DNA of 64,000 nucleotides from Cryomorphaceae bacterium (GCA_027483605.1 JAIXUE010000009.1:102440-166439), one strand, 5' to 3'. Positions 1 through 9,334 are shown, counted from the first letter of the stretch. A program made the numbers and translations. The notes: generated by a model from the sequence alone, not told the origin.

Positions 1-677
1 GTATCTATAATTTCAAAATCTGCAGACAGCAAAGCTTCAAAATTTGTTTGAGTAAGGGCCTGAACGCGTTCGGTAAAAACACCAATTTGCGTTTTGTCTG
101 GTGCAGCGAGGACTTCGATTTGCTTATAGATATGGGTCTGGTTGTGCCAGCGCTTGATGTCAAAAATCACCCCTTCGCGTGTAATGGTCTCGGTGGGTTT
201 TAAATTGGCGCAAACTTTTGTTGCATTTAAAAAATCGATCAGAAGTAAGCCTTCAGGAAGGAGCATGTTTGCTACGGATTTGCAAACGGCTTGGTTTTCG
301 GCTAAAGTATCGAAATACCCGAAACTTGTAAATAAATTCAAAACAGCAGCGAAAGGCCTTGCCTCGAGTTGTTCGCGCATGTCGTGAACCACAAATTCAA
401 CATTTGTGCTACCCAAGTCTTGGGCGCTTGCCTTGGCCGCGAGAATACTATTTGGCGCAAGGTCGGCGCCGACTACCTCAAAACCCATTTGGGCAAGCGT
501 AAGCGAGTGCCTGCCTTTTCCACAGGCTAGATCGAGGACACGAGCAGCTGACGGTAAGGTCAATTTTTGAACCAAGTTACCTAAAAAGAGCTGCGCTTCG
601 TTGTCATCGCGGTGCTGATACAACAAATGATAATAAGGGGAGTCAAACCAGGTGGCAAACCATTCTTTTTGCGGCAT
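1..677 (-). CDS. SAM-dependent class I methyltransferase (C-terminus beyond window edge)
   Basis: The reading frame is open from the ATG at 677 to the left edge, giving about 225 residues without a stop. It begins MPQKEWFATWFDSPYYHLLY. The SAM-binding motif I appears near residue 47 as VLDLACGKGRHSLTLA, followed by an acidic residue in VVGADLAP. This is the Rossmann methyltransferase pattern (Methyltransf_11/25 type). The substrate cannot be told. The start is supported by a TAnnTTTG box 4 nt upstream. The gene is divergent from coaE. The C-terminal end lies outside the window. Confidence 0.85.
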   Translation of the reverse strand, partial: MPQKEWFATWFDSPYYHLLYQHRDDNEAQLFLGNLVQKLTLPSAARVLDLACGKGRHSLTLAQMGFEVVGADLAPNSILAAKASAQDLGSTNVEFVVHDMREQLEARPFAAVLNLFTSFGYFDTLAENQAVCKSVANMLLPEGLLLIDFLNATKVCANLKPTETITREGVIFDIKRWHNQTHIYKQIEVLAAPDKTQIGVFTERVQALTQTNFEALLSADFEIID

Positions 678-681
678 ACTG

Positions 682-689
682 CAAATTTA
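682..689 (-). promoter_or_regulatory. Promoter -7 box, 4 nt before methyltransferase start
   Basis: TAAATTTG on the minus strand matches the Bacteroidota -7 consensus TAnnTTTG. Only four bases separate it from the ATG at 677, so transcription would begin at or next to the start codon (leaderless mRNA). No convincing -33 element was seen. Confidence 0.55.
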
Positions 690-703
690 CAACTTTCTTT
701 TCC

Positions 704-711
704 TAATTTCG
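704..711 (+). promoter_or_regulatory. Promoter -7 box, 4 nt before coaE
   Basis: TAATTTCG matches TAnnTTTG at seven of eight positions and sits four bases before the coaE ATG at 716. Together with the box at 682-689 it forms a short divergent promoter pair. Confidence 0.45.
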
Positions 712-715
712 GGAC

Positions 716-1294
716 ATGTTACAGATTGGACTGAGTGGCGGTATCGGATCAGGAAAAAGCACGGTAGCTAAGGTGCTTGAAAAAATGGCTTATCCTGTTT
801 TCTACTCAGATCAAGTGGCAAAAAATCTTTACGACGAGCACCCAGAACTCCAAAGGCATTTGGTCAATTTATTAGGTCCAGAAGTTTATCGGGATGGTCA
901 TTTAAACAAGACATTTTTAGCCCAACAGCTCTTTTCGAATGCCGAATTGAAGGCCCAAGTTACGGCGCTCGTGCATCCTTTGGTTAGAAGCGCATTTGAA
1001 AGCTGGGCCCAACAACAAACTACAGATTTGGTCTTCAATGAAGCGGCCATTCTGTTCGAGACCGGAGCTCACCGGCAATTTGACGCCACTATTTTGGTCG
1101 TGGCTCCGCTTGAAATAAGAATCGAACGCGTCCAAAAAAGAGACAGCCTCTCTCGGGAGGAGGTGCTTCAGCGCATAGCAAATCAGTGGCCCGATTCCAA
1201 AAAAATGAACCTCTCCACTTATATCATCACAAACGACGGACAACCATTGCTGCAACAAATTGAGGATGTAATTTCTAAATTAAAGACCGCTTAA
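716..1294 (+). CDS. coaE: Dephospho-CoA kinase
   Basis: It phosphorylates dephospho-CoA on the 3'-hydroxyl, the last step of coenzyme A synthesis, in the cytoplasm. At 192 residues it has the usual family length. The P-loop GGIGSGKST lies at residues 8-16. The CoaE signature regions follow: HPLVR around residue 88, then FNEAAILFETG and VVAPLEIRIERVQKRD. The C-terminal IITNDG is also typical. It is divergent from the methyltransferase and convergent with the DUF2141 gene 12 bp downstream. Confidence 0.95.
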   Translation: MLQIGLSGGIGSGKSTVAKVLEKMAYPVFYSDQVAKNLYDEHPELQRHLVNLLGPEVYRDGHLNKTFLAQQLFSNAELKAQVTALVHPLVRSAFESWAQQQTTDLVFNEAAILFETGAHRQFDATILVVAPLEIRIERVQKRDSLSREEVLQRIANQWPDSKKMNLSTYIITNDGQPLLQQIEDVISKLKTA

Positions 1295-1306
1295 AAACAG
1301 TGGTCA

Positions 1307-1741
1307 TTAGTAAACCATCTTGATGTCAATGCTGCGGTCTTGCTGTAGTTTGATGGCACATTCTTCAAAGCTAGGTGCACTGAGTTTGGGGCGCATGTTA
1401 TTTGAAAAAGCATAGGCCTCTGTCGGAATACCAAAAAAGTTTTTGTCGCAGATTTTGTTGTGGTTTTCATCGTGGTACACTACAATGGCATATTTACCTG
1501 CTTCTAGATCTTTAAACGTATGGCTCACGGTGCCTTTTTGGGCATCCAGGCGATACAAGCGATGGGTTTTTCCTGCCTGCGTAAACACATCCGGATTTTT
1601 GTAGAGCGCAAACTCAATCCAGCCCTTGGAACTCGCCACAGCACTAACACTGACTTGCAAATCGAATTTGGAGTCGGCGGAGCGCGGTGTAGCAAACGAC
1701 GTGAGGAAACCGAATAAGAAAAGAAAAACAAAGCACTTCAT
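1307..1741 (-). CDS. DUF2141 family secreted protein
   Basis: A 144-residue protein with an N-terminal signal peptide (MKCFVFLFLFGFLTSFA). It has the DUF2141 pattern: a beta-sandwich segment, GKYAIVVYHDENHNKICDKNFFGIPTEAYAFS split over the middle, and a conserved N-K-D-F-G-P-E-Y-F order around residues 92-112. The family is common in Bacteroidota and proteobacteria, is exported, and has no established biochemical role. It lies 10 bp after the outer-membrane protein gene at 1752, so the two are probably co-transcribed, possibly with pruA. Confidence 0.85.
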   Translation of the reverse strand: MKCFVFLFLFGFLTSFATPRSADSKFDLQVSVSAVASSKGWIEFALYKNPDVFTQAGKTHRLYRLDAQKGTVSHTFKDLEAGKYAIVVYHDENHNKICDKNFFGIPTEAYAFSNNMRPKLSAPSFEECAIKLQQDRSIDIKMVY

Positions 1742-1751
1742 TACAACGAAC

Positions 1752-2468
1752 TTATTCAGATAAACGGATATTTAAACCCAAATTGAATTGAAGATTTTTG
1801 AGGCTAAAAGATTCGGTATTGAACAACTGCTGCCATTCGTTGTAGGCACCAACTTCTAGACCATTGCTGAGGTCGCGAAAACCGCGGTAAGCACTGGCTC
1901 TGATGCCAATTCTTTTCGTGGGATTCCATTGTAAATAAGCGAAATAACCCATGTCGAGTTTGGTTTGGGTGTTTTCGCCTACTTCGGTAGACAGGAGTGT
2001 GGCGCCCACTGCATCGGGGTAAAATGCATAAAACTCTTTTTGTAACTCACCTTGAACACGGTAGCGGTATTGCATGCCCCCACCTAAGTGTACACTCAAA
2101 ATTTTGAGGTCGAGTCCGAGCGGAAGCGTGAGCAGCTCGCCGGTCAAGGTTTTATTGCATTGCAACAAAAAGGGTGTGCCAGACAAATCCGTAGCCCATT
2201 CGGTGCTTTGGTAGGCTTGGTTTTGATGCCCATAACCTACTCCGGTATAAGCGGTCAAAACTTTCAACATGGTGTAACCAAACTGGACTTCACCACCTGC
2301 TGTACTGCGCCAAAAGGAGACAGGATCAAAGGGTTGGGAAGCCAATTGACTTGCATTTTGAATTTCTTGCTTATTGGCGCCCACCTCTGCTTGGAGATAC
2401 CAGCGCCACTGAGCGTTGGCTCCAAAAGTGCAAATAGTTAAAAAGACAATCGTACAGACTAAACGCAT
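1752..2468 (-). CDS. Outer-membrane beta-barrel protein, function unknown
   Basis: 238 residues starting with a signal peptide (likely cut after ANA, residue 19). The rest alternates hydrophobic and polar residues in short strands separated by Gly/Asn-rich turns, with aromatic girdle residues, and ends in LQFNLGLNIRLSE, a typical last barrel strand. I do not recognise a specific family. It lies 19 bp downstream of pruA on the same strand and 10 bp before the DUF2141 gene. Nothing suggests a link to proline metabolism beyond position. Confidence 0.7.
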   Translation of the reverse strand: MRLVCTIVFLTICTFGANAQWRWYLQAEVGANKQEIQNASQLASQPFDPVSFWRSTAGGEVQFGYTMLKVLTAYTGVGYGHQNQAYQSTEWATDLSGTPFLLQCNKTLTGELLTLPLGLDLKILSVHLGGGMQYRYRVQGELQKEFYAFYPDAVGATLLSTEVGENTQTKLDMGYFAYLQWNPTKRIGIRASAYRGFRDLSNGLEVGAYNEWQQLFNTESFSLKNLQFNLGLNIRLSE

Positions 2469-2487
2469 GTTTTGGTGACGTTTGAGC

Positions 2488-4116
2488 TTAGCCTAAGAAA
2501 GGATAGCGGTAATCTGCAGGCGGAACAAAGGTTTCTTTGATGGTGCGGGCTGAAGTCCAGCGCATGAGGTTCATGGCTGCCCCGGCTTTGTCGTTGGTAC
2601 CCGAGCCGCGTGCGCCACCAAATGGTTGTTGGCCTACAACGGCACCGGTTGGTTTGTCGTTGATGTAGAAATTACCGGCAGCATGCATGAGTTTTTCATT
2701 GGCCAATTGGATCGCATAACGATCAGTGGCAATGATAGAACCCGTGAGGGCGTATTCGGAAGTTTGATCGACGAGTTCGAGCGTTTCTGGGTATTGGGCG
2801 TCTGGATAGACAAAGATAGTGAGTACTGGACCGAAAATCTCTTCTACCATGGTGCGGAATTTGGCGTTGGTAGTGACAACGGTGGTGGGTGCAATGTAGT
2901 ACCCAACCGATTTGTCATAGGTGCCGCCGGTGATGATTTCTGCATCGGGCTGCGACTTGACGTAATCGATGTAGCCTGCAATGCGATCAAAAGCACGCTC
3001 ACTGATGACAGCATTGACAAAATTAGAAGGGTCTTCGGGGCTGCCTTGCTTAAAGGAATTGACTTGCGCCACCAAAATTTCTTTGACCGCAGGCCACAAG
3101 CTTGCAGGGATGTAGGCGCGTGAGGCGGCAGAACATTTTTGACCTTGGAATTCGAAGGCACCGCGAGAAAGTGCAGTAGCAACCTCTGCTGCGTTGGCGC
3201 TGCTATGGACCATCACGAAGTCTTTGCCGCCGGTTTCGCCGACAATACGTGGGTAAGAGCGGTAGTTTTCGATGTTGTGCGCAATGTTTTTCCAGAGCTG
3301 ACGGAATACGTCAGTTGAACCTGTAAAATGGATGCCTGCGAAGTCTTTGTGGGCAAAAATGACATCGCCAGCCGCTTGGCCACTAACGGTAACCATGTTG
3401 ATCACGCCGGCGGGCAAACCTGCAGCTTCAAAAAGCTCCATGATCACTTGTGCTGAATAAATTTGTGTTTCGGCAGGTTTCCAAACCACGACATTGCCCA
3501 TCATGGCTGGCGCAGCAGAAAGATTGGCTGCAATAGAGGTAAAGTTGAAGGGCGTGAGGGCAAAAACGAAGCCTTCTAAGGGGCGGTACTCTAGGCGGTT
3601 CCACATGCCTGGCAAAGATTCTGGCTGCTCGCTGTAGATTTGGGTCATGTATTGGACATTGAAACGGAAAAAGTCGATGAGCTCACAGGCGGCATCGATT
3701 TCGGCTTGGAATACATTTTTAGACTGTGCGAGCATAGTGGCGGCGTTCATGCGGTCGCGGAAGGGGCCTGCCAAGAGGTCTGCTGCGCGCAAGAAAACAG
3801 CTGCGCGGTCTTGCCATGGGAGCGCTGCCCATGCTGACTTGGCTGCTAAAGCTGCGTCAATGGCAGCTGCAACATGCGTTGCATCGCCTTGGTTATAGTA
3901 GCCCAATACCTGTTGGTGGTCATGGGGCATGGTGAGTGCTTTTTTATTGACAGTAGTGACTTTTTTGCCGCCGATGTACATCGGCACATCAATTGGGCTG
4001 CGGTCTTTGAATTCTTGGTATTTGGCCATTAATGAAGCACGCTCTGGTGAGCCTGGCGCATAAGATTTGACGGGTTCGTTGACGGCCACCGGGACCTTGA
4101 AAAATGCGTTTGACAT
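2488..4116 (-). CDS. pruA: L-glutamate gamma-semialdehyde (P5C) dehydrogenase
   Basis: It oxidises glutamate gamma-semialdehyde to glutamate with NAD+, the second step of proline breakdown. At 542 residues it matches the stand-alone type (no proline dehydrogenase domain). Catalytic Cys328 lies in FQGQKCSAA and the general base Glu294 in GETGGKDF. The cofactor segment FTGSTDVFRQLWK and the C-terminal PFGGARGSGTNDKAG are diagnostic of P5C dehydrogenases. The ATG at 4116 has a TAnnTTTG promoter box 21 bp upstream. It is probably first in an operon with the two exported-protein genes that follow. Confidence 0.95.
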   Translation of the reverse strand: MSNAFFKVPVAVNEPVKSYAPGSPERASLMAKYQEFKDRSPIDVPMYIGGKKVTTVNKKALTMPHDHQQVLGYYNQGDATHVAAAIDAALAAKSAWAALPWQDRAAVFLRAADLLAGPFRDRMNAATMLAQSKNVFQAEIDAACELIDFFRFNVQYMTQIYSEQPESLPGMWNRLEYRPLEGFVFALTPFNFTSIAANLSAAPAMMGNVVVWKPAETQIYSAQVIMELFEAAGLPAGVINMVTVSGQAAGDVIFAHKDFAGIHFTGSTDVFRQLWKNIAHNIENYRSYPRIVGETGGKDFVMVHSSANAAEVATALSRGAFEFQGQKCSAASRAYIPASLWPAVKEILVAQVNSFKQGSPEDPSNFVNAVISERAFDRIAGYIDYVKSQPDAEIITGGTYDKSVGYYIAPTTVVTTNAKFRTMVEEIFGPVLTIFVYPDAQYPETLELVDQTSEYALTGSIIATDRYAIQLANEKLMHAAGNFYINDKPTGAVVGQQPFGGARGSGTNDKAGAAMNLMRWTSARTIKETFVPPADYRYPFLG

Positions 4117-4137
4117 ATGAATGATGAATTAGTGGAA

Positions 4138-4145
4138 CAAATTTA
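4138..4145 (-). promoter_or_regulatory. Promoter -7 box upstream of pruA
   Basis: TAAATTTG on the minus strand, 21 nt before the pruA ATG. It matches the Bacteroidota -7 consensus and leaves a normal short leader. Confidence 0.5.
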
Positions 4146-4185
4146 CAAAAACTTAGCGTGCCAGAAGGTAACGCAAGTGACCAAC

Positions 4186-4491
4186 TTAACTGAACCAGAT
4201 GTCGCGGATGAGCTCTTCGCCAACAAACTGATTGCAGCGCCCAATAATGATTTGCTTGCCATGAAAAAGTTCGTCGCGCATGACGCTCGAATCTATTTTG
4301 AGGTAAAGCGTATGGTTTTCAATGCGGATATCGGTGGTACGCTTTGCAACTGCAGGGCCCATGAGCTCAGGCCAAGCTGCAATGAGGTCATAGGACTTCA
4401 TTTTGTCTTGCAAGCCATAGGCTTTGAGGATGCGGTCGACGAGCGTCGAGAGCGGCTTTTCTTCTTGCTCGCGTTTGTTATCTGGGTTCAT
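4186..4491 (-). CDS. DUF721 (DciA-like) protein
   Basis: 101 residues with the DUF721 pattern: an N-terminal helix region, then IAAWPELMGPAVAKRTTDIRIENHTLYL split by short turns, and SVMRDEL around residue 69. DUF721 includes DciA, the replicative-helicase loader of bacteria that lack DnaC. Short Bacteroidota members are often next to recF, as here, where the start overlaps the recF stop by ATGA. A role in replication or repair is inferred from family and neighbour, not shown. Confidence 0.85.
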   Translation of the reverse strand: MNPDNKREQEEKPLSTLVDRILKAYGLQDKMKSYDLIAAWPELMGPAVAKRTTDIRIENHTLYLKIDSSVMRDELFHGKQIIIGRCNQFVGEELIRDIWFS

Positions 4492-5591
4492 AGGGCAGTG
4501 GCTTGTTGGTCTGAAATCTGAAAAAGTTGGGTCTGGCCGGGCAGCTGGGCGAAAAGCGCTTGCATGCGCACAGGGTCGGTGTCGGTGATGAGCACTTGAC
4601 CGAAGTAGTCGGCACTCACAAGCGCAATGAGGCGTGCCACGCGTTCGTTGTCTAGTTTATCGAAGATGTCGTCGAGGAGCAAGACTGGTTTTTGGCCTTT
4701 GTGTTGCTTGAGCCAATCAAATTGAGCTAAACGGAGCGCAATGATGAAAGATTTTTGCTGGCCCTGAGAGCCGAATTTTTTAACAGGATGGCCTTTGATA
4801 CTAAAAAGTAAGTCGTCTTTGTGGATACCCACATTGGTGTATTGCGTGAGCGCATCTTTTTTGGCCGAAGCTTGGAGTAAATCGGCAAACGAAGCATCGG
4901 ATAGTTGCGAGCGGTAAGCGATGTCGACATCTTCTGCATTTTGGCCAATTTCTTGGTAAAAACGCTTGAAAACTGGGATGAATTCTGTCAAAAAAGCCTT
5001 TCGCTGTGCGTGGATGTAGTTGCCGCTCGGAATGAGTTGAGCATCCCATACTTCTATGGCGTCGGGGTCGAACAAGCGGTGCTCGTGCATGTTGCGCAAG
5101 ACGGCATGGCGCTGCTCCAATAAGCGCGCATAGCGCTGGATTTCTTCTAAATAGGTTTTGTCGAGTTGCGCTAAAATACCGTCCATCCATTTGCGGCGCA
5201 AATCGGAACCTTCGGCAATGAGGTCGCCATCGTAAGGAGAAATAAAAACAACGGGCAATTTGCCGATGTGGGCCGTGAGTTTGTCATAGGCTTTTTTGTT
5301 CCACTTCACCTGTTTTTTGACACCTGACTTGTAGGCAATTTGCACCTCGCAGGGTTTTTGATCGAGCTCCCAATGGCCGGAAATGGCAAAAAAGGCTTGA
5401 TCGAAGCGCAAATTATGGCGGTCATTGACGTTGAGGTAACTTTTGCACATGCTCAGGTAGTAGACTGCATCTAGGATGTTGGTTTTGCCCGCGCCGTTGG
5501 GGCCCACAATACCGTTGATGCCCGGCACGAAGTCGAGTTCGAGATCGGGGTAGTTCTTGTAATTGACCAGGTGCAAGTGCGAAAGGTGCAT
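4488..5591 (-). CDS. recF: DNA replication/repair protein RecF
   Basis: RecF is an SMC-like ATPase that helps load RecA on gapped DNA. The 367-residue product has Walker A GPNGAGKT at residues 30-37, the conserved FISPYDGDLI segment, an ABC-type signature FGSQGQQKS and Walker B PVLLLDDIFDKLD. The open frame extends upstream to 5696, but the ATG at 5591 gives the family N-terminus MHLSHLHLVNYKNY. It also lies 4 nt after a promoter box and avoids overlap with the divergent EamA gene. The stop overlaps the DUF721 start, so the pair is translationally coupled. Confidence 0.95.
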   Translation of the reverse strand: MHLSHLHLVNYKNYPDLELDFVPGINGIVGPNGAGKTNILDAVYYLSMCKSYLNVNDRHNLRFDQAFFAISGHWELDQKPCEVQIAYKSGVKKQVKWNKKAYDKLTAHIGKLPVVFISPYDGDLIAEGSDLRRKWMDGILAQLDKTYLEEIQRYARLLEQRHAVLRNMHEHRLFDPDAIEVWDAQLIPSGNYIHAQRKAFLTEFIPVFKRFYQEIGQNAEDVDIAYRSQLSDASFADLLQASAKKDALTQYTNVGIHKDDLLFSIKGHPVKKFGSQGQQKSFIIALRLAQFDWLKQHKGQKPVLLLDDIFDKLDNERVARLIALVSADYFGQVLITDTDPVRMQALFAQLPGQTQLFQISDQQATAL

Positions 5592-5595
5592 GAAA

Positions 5596-5603
5596 CAAAG
5601 ATA
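5596..5603 (-). promoter_or_regulatory. Promoter -7 box, 4 nt before recF
   Basis: TATCTTTG on the minus strand matches TAnnTTTG exactly and ends four bases before the recF ATG at 5591. It implies a leaderless recF transcript and supports the chosen start. Confidence 0.6.
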
Positions 5604-5612
5604 CGGAATAAC

Positions 5613-5620
5613 TACCTTTG
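5613..5620 (+). promoter_or_regulatory. Promoter -7 box, 4 nt before EamA transporter gene
   Basis: TACCTTTG matches TAnnTTTG exactly and is followed by CCTC and the ATG at 5625. With the box at 5596-5603 it makes back-to-back promoters within 28 bp, both apparently giving leaderless mRNAs. Confidence 0.6.
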
Positions 5621-5624
5621 CCTC

Positions 5625-6542
5625 ATGACGCGGTCCCAAATAATCCGAGCGCATTTTGCGTTGCTGGTGGTGAATCTCCTTTACGGAGCCAACCACGTGT
5701 TGGCAAAGGGCGTGATGCCGCAGTACCTCGACCCAAATACCTTCATTTTATTGCGTGTGAGCGGAGCCGTTTTACTATTCTGGATCTTGCTTTTGTCGCA
5801 AAAAAGAAAGCCCATAGACCGCGCCGACTACTGGCGTTTTTTAGCTGCAGGCCTGTTTGGCGTGGCCATCAATCAGCTCTTTTTCTTTCATGGGCTCAAT
5901 TTGTCGTCGGCGCTGAATGCGGGCATTATTATGGCGCTCAATCCAATTATGGTAGTGATAATTTCCGCATTTGTGACGCGAGAAAAATTCACCGTTCCGA
6001 AATACACTGGCATCGCCATTGGTGCAGTTGGCGCCATATTACTCACCCTGAGTTCTGGCAAGTTACCCGGCGCCTCTTCTCTAGGCGACCTTTTCTTATT
6101 GATCAATGCACTCAGTTACGCTTTGTATTTGGTGCTTTCCAAACCGCTCCTGCTCAAGTACAGCCCGATACAGGTGATCACGTATGTGTTTACAATTGGC
6201 CTGATTTTACTTTTGCTCTTCCCGCCTACTTGGTCAAACTTAGCGAATGTCGATTTCCAGCAAATTCCTGCCAGCGCCTGGTATAAAATTACTTACGTGA
6301 TTGTCGGTGTGACGTTTTTGACCTATTTGCTCACCATTTTTGGACTCAAGTACGTGAGCGCAACGGTATCTGCCGCCTATATTTACACGCAGCCAGTCAT
6401 GGTAATGGGCTTTGCCATCTTGTTTTCAGCACTCGGTTGGGCAGCAGACTACACCCACACTATTACCATCGAACGCATATTATATATGTTGTTTATTTTT
6501 ACGGGCGTTTATTTAGTTTCTTTTTACAAAGCCAAAAAATGA
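5625..6542 (+). CDS. EamA/DMT-family transporter
   Basis: 305 residues with ten predicted membrane segments in two homologous EamA halves. The first half starts at LLVVNLLYGANHVLAKG and contains AGLFGVAINQLFFFHGL. The second begins near LGDLFLLINALSYALYLVLSK. Members export or import small metabolites, and the substrate here is unknown. I chose the ATG at 5625 because the longer frame (from 5571) runs into recF and the promoter box ends at 5620. Its stop overlaps the start of the S9 peptidase gene by ATGA. Confidence 0.88.
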   Translation: MTRSQIIRAHFALLVVNLLYGANHVLAKGVMPQYLDPNTFILLRVSGAVLLFWILLLSQKRKPIDRADYWRFLAAGLFGVAINQLFFFHGLNLSSALNAGIIMALNPIMVVIISAFVTREKFTVPKYTGIAIGAVGAILLTLSSGKLPGASSLGDLFLLINALSYALYLVLSKPLLLKYSPIQVITYVFTIGLILLLLFPPTWSNLANVDFQQIPASAWYKITYVIVGVTFLTYLLTIFGLKYVSATVSAAYIYTQPVMVMGFAILFSALGWAADYTHTITIERILYMLFIFTGVYLVSFYKAKK

Positions 6543-9334
6543 GAACCACCTTACTATTTTTGTTGCTCACCTGCACACTAACCCTATTTGCACAAAAAGC
6601 TGCACTCGACTTCAAGGCTTATGACACCTGGAAGCGCCTCGAAAAGGAACAAATATCCAAAAACGGAAACCTCATCACCTACGAACTGACATTTTTGAGA
6701 GCGAATCCCATCTTGCATCTCTACAATCAGCAGACTCAAAAACACGATTCCATTTCGAGAGCAAACAACGCCTTGATTGCTGTAGACGAATCCTACATTG
6801 CCTGGAAAATGAGCCCGGACTACGATAGTTTGCGCAAGCAAGAGCTGAATAAAGTCGACAAAAAGAAATGGGACAAAGATTCGCTATACATCTGGCATCT
6901 GGCACAAGACAGCACCTACAAATTCGCCAAACTCAAGCAAGTGCAACAGGCCGAAAATGCTCCTGTACTGGCCTTTTTACAAGAAGTCAGCCCAAAAAAA
7001 GTGGAGAAAGTGGCGCCCAAAAAGATTGAAAAATGGCTTTTCTGGAAAAAACCTGCGCCGGAGCCTCCCATCAATCCCTTCAAAACTGATGGCAATCGTT
7101 TGGTGGTTTATACTTCAGGTCAAAATACCTTTCCTTATCTAGACAGCATCACCTCTTTTTCACTGAGCCCCGACGGATCCAAAATTGCAGTTGTCAGGCA
7201 GCGAAAAGTAAAGCTCGACTCCATGCAGGTCCGCATTTATGCTACTCAAGATTTACAATTACTCAAGGAATTCGAAGCCCAACCAATTGCCACTGACCTC
7301 ACCTGGAGCCCCAATAGCCAAATGGTGACTTTTTTATACAGCCCCGATACAACAGCAGTTAAAAATTTCCACCTCACTTTATTTGATTTCAATTTACTGA
7401 AGCAACAAGATTTCGGTGACTCTAGCGATTTTGATAAAAGTGCCAATGGTTTGTTTCAGGCAATTGCCAATGGCCGCAAACCACAATTCAGCACCGACAA
7501 CCGCTATCTTTATTTTGCCGTACGTGAACGTCAAGTTTTCCAAAAAGACACCTTACTTGAGCGCGAAAAAGTCAACCTAGACATTTGGCACTACCAAGAT
7601 TTGAGGTTGCAACCCCAACAACTCTTACAAAAAGACCAAGACCTTAAAAGAGGCGTTCTGTATGTTTATGACCTCAACAATGACAGACTCACTGCACTCG
7701 AAAACGACACCTTAAAAGTCTTGCTTGAACTCAACACCACTGAACCGTATTTAGTTGGTATCAACGCCAAACCCTACGCGATACAAGCCCAATGGGAAGC
7801 TCCGTCAAAAGCAGATTATTACAGGGTTAGTCTGGCCACAGGTCAAAAATTTTTACTCGGTAAAGGCCTGAGCTATACAGGTGAACTTTCGGCAGACGGG
7901 CGCTTTTTTACTTACTATATTTCCGACAAACAACACTGGATGCTGCTTGATATCGAAAAGGAAAAAAATGTGTGCATCAACTGCAGCCGCAAAGACGTCA
8001 AATGGGCAGAAGACCTGAATGGCCAACCCATGTCGGCAGGGCCTATTGGTTTTGTGGGTTATTCCAAAGGCGCCAAAGAGGTCTATTTTCAGTCTGAATT
8101 TGACATCTGGTCTTATGACGTCGCTACCAAAACACTTCAGAGTATTTCCAATGAAGTGGCCACGAAAGACCAAATTGAACTGCGTTTTACGAATTACGTC
8201 CAAGACTCTGCTTGGTTGAATTTGACGGAAGGATATTTCATTGGTTTGCGCAAAAGCAATAAAAATGAACTGCTTTATTTCTATGAAAATGGTCAGCTAC
8301 GCCAACAACTCGAAGTGCCACAGCGCCTTTCTGGCCTTCTCAAAGCAGAAAACCAAAACCAATACCTTTTGCGCAAAATGGATGTACGCACCTATCCTGA
8401 TTTGCACTTGATACAAGACAATTGGGAGAGCCCCTTGCAAATTTCATGGGCCAATCCGCAGCAAAGCCAATACAACTGGGCTACTGTCGAAACCGTTAAA
8501 TGGAAAGCCTACGACGGCCAAATGCTCGAAGGGCTGCTCTACAAACCCGAAAACTACGACCCGAGTCAAAAATACCCGCTGTTGTTTTATTACTACGAAC
8601 TCAACTCAGATAACTTGCACAACTACCAAGCGCCTAAGCCCTCGGCAAGTATCATCAACCCAACGGAATACGCCAGCGGTGGTTATTTGGTGTTCATCCC
8701 AGACATTCGTTACCAGCCAGGTAAACCCGCCCAAGGCGCCTACAACAGCATCATGAGCGCAGCAGATCACCTCATCAAAAACTACCCTATCGACGACAAG
8801 CGCATGGGCTTGCAGGGTCAGAGCTGGGGCGGTTACCAAAGCGCCATGCTGATCACCATGACCACGCGTTTTGCTGCAGCAATGGCCGGAGCACCCGTTA
8901 GCAATATGTTTTCGGCCTACGGTGGCATGCGTTGGGGCAGTGGCTTGAACCGCCAATTTCAGTACGAAAGCACGCAAAGTAGAATTGGCGCCACCATATG
9001 GGAAAAGCCGGACTTATACGTAGAAAACTCGCCTTTGTTCCATTTGCCTAAGGTGCAAACCCCACTGCTGATTATGGCCAATGACAAAGACGGCGCCGTA
9101 CCGTGGTACCAAGGCATTGAACTCTATAATGGCTTGCGTCGCCTGAACAAGCCCTGCTGGATGCTCAACTACAACGACGACGACCACAACCTCACCAAAC
9201 TCCCCAATAAATACGACCTCTCGATTCGCATGCGTCAGTTCTTTGACCACTATTTGATGAACACACCTGCGCCCTCCTGGATGAGCACCGGAATTCCAGC
9301 GACCCAGAAAGGGAAAATAACCGGTTATGAATAA
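6539..9334 (+). CDS. S9-family serine peptidase (prolyl oligopeptidase/DPP type)
   Basis: 931 residues starting with a signal peptide that ends at LFAQ (about residue 18), so it is probably periplasmic. Residues about 40-640 form a beta-propeller-like region. The C-terminal part is the alpha/beta-hydrolase. The catalytic triad can be read as Ser762 (GQSWGGYQ), Asp851 (DKDGAVPW) and His883 (DDDHN). The start at 6539 overlaps the EamA stop by ATGA and gives the signal peptide; the longer frame from 6437 would put a nonsense leader inside the EamA gene. It overlaps the VanZ-like gene by 8 bp. Confidence 0.9.
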   Translation: MRTTLLFLLLTCTLTLFAQKAALDFKAYDTWKRLEKEQISKNGNLITYELTFLRANPILHLYNQQTQKHDSISRANNALIAVDESYIAWKMSPDYDSLRKQELNKVDKKKWDKDSLYIWHLAQDSTYKFAKLKQVQQAENAPVLAFLQEVSPKKVEKVAPKKIEKWLFWKKPAPEPPINPFKTDGNRLVVYTSGQNTFPYLDSITSFSLSPDGSKIAVVRQRKVKLDSMQVRIYATQDLQLLKEFEAQPIATDLTWSPNSQMVTFLYSPDTTAVKNFHLTLFDFNLLKQQDFGDSSDFDKSANGLFQAIANGRKPQFSTDNRYLYFAVRERQVFQKDTLLEREKVNLDIWHYQDLRLQPQQLLQKDQDLKRGVLYVYDLNNDRLTALENDTLKVLLELNTTEPYLVGINAKPYAIQAQWEAPSKADYYRVSLATGQKFLLGKGLSYTGELSADGRFFTYYISDKQHWMLLDIEKEKNVCINCSRKDVKWAEDLNGQPMSAGPIGFVGYSKGAKEVYFQSEFDIWSYDVATKTLQSISNEVATKDQIELRFTNYVQDSAWLNLTEGYFIGLRKSNKNELLYFYENGQLRQQLEVPQRLSGLLKAENQNQYLLRKMDVRTYPDLHLIQDNWESPLQISWANPQQSQYNWATVETVKWKAYDGQMLEGLLYKPENYDPSQKYPLLFYYYELNSDNLHNYQAPKPSASIINPTEYASGGYLVFIPDIRYQPGKPAQGAYNSIMSAADHLIKNYPIDDKRMGLQGQSWGGYQSAMLITMTTRFAAAMAGAPVSNMFSAYGGMRWGSGLNRQFQYESTQSRIGATIWEKPDLYVENSPLFHLPKVQTPLLIMANDKDGAVPWYQGIELYNGLRRLNKPCWMLNYNDDDHNLTKLPNKYDLSIRMRQFFDHYLMNTPAPSWMSTGIPATQKGKITGYE

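Noticed and set aside
4117..4521. Plus-strand frame of 134 codons opposite the DUF721 gene
   Set aside because: It is antisense to a recognised gene and its product has no recognisable pattern.
5592..5696. Upstream extension of recF
   Set aside because: It overlaps the divergent EamA gene and promoter, and RecF proteins begin at the MHLSHLHL position.
6437..6538. Upstream extension of the S9 peptidase
   Set aside because: It overlaps the EamA gene out of frame; the signal peptide starts at the ATG at 6539.
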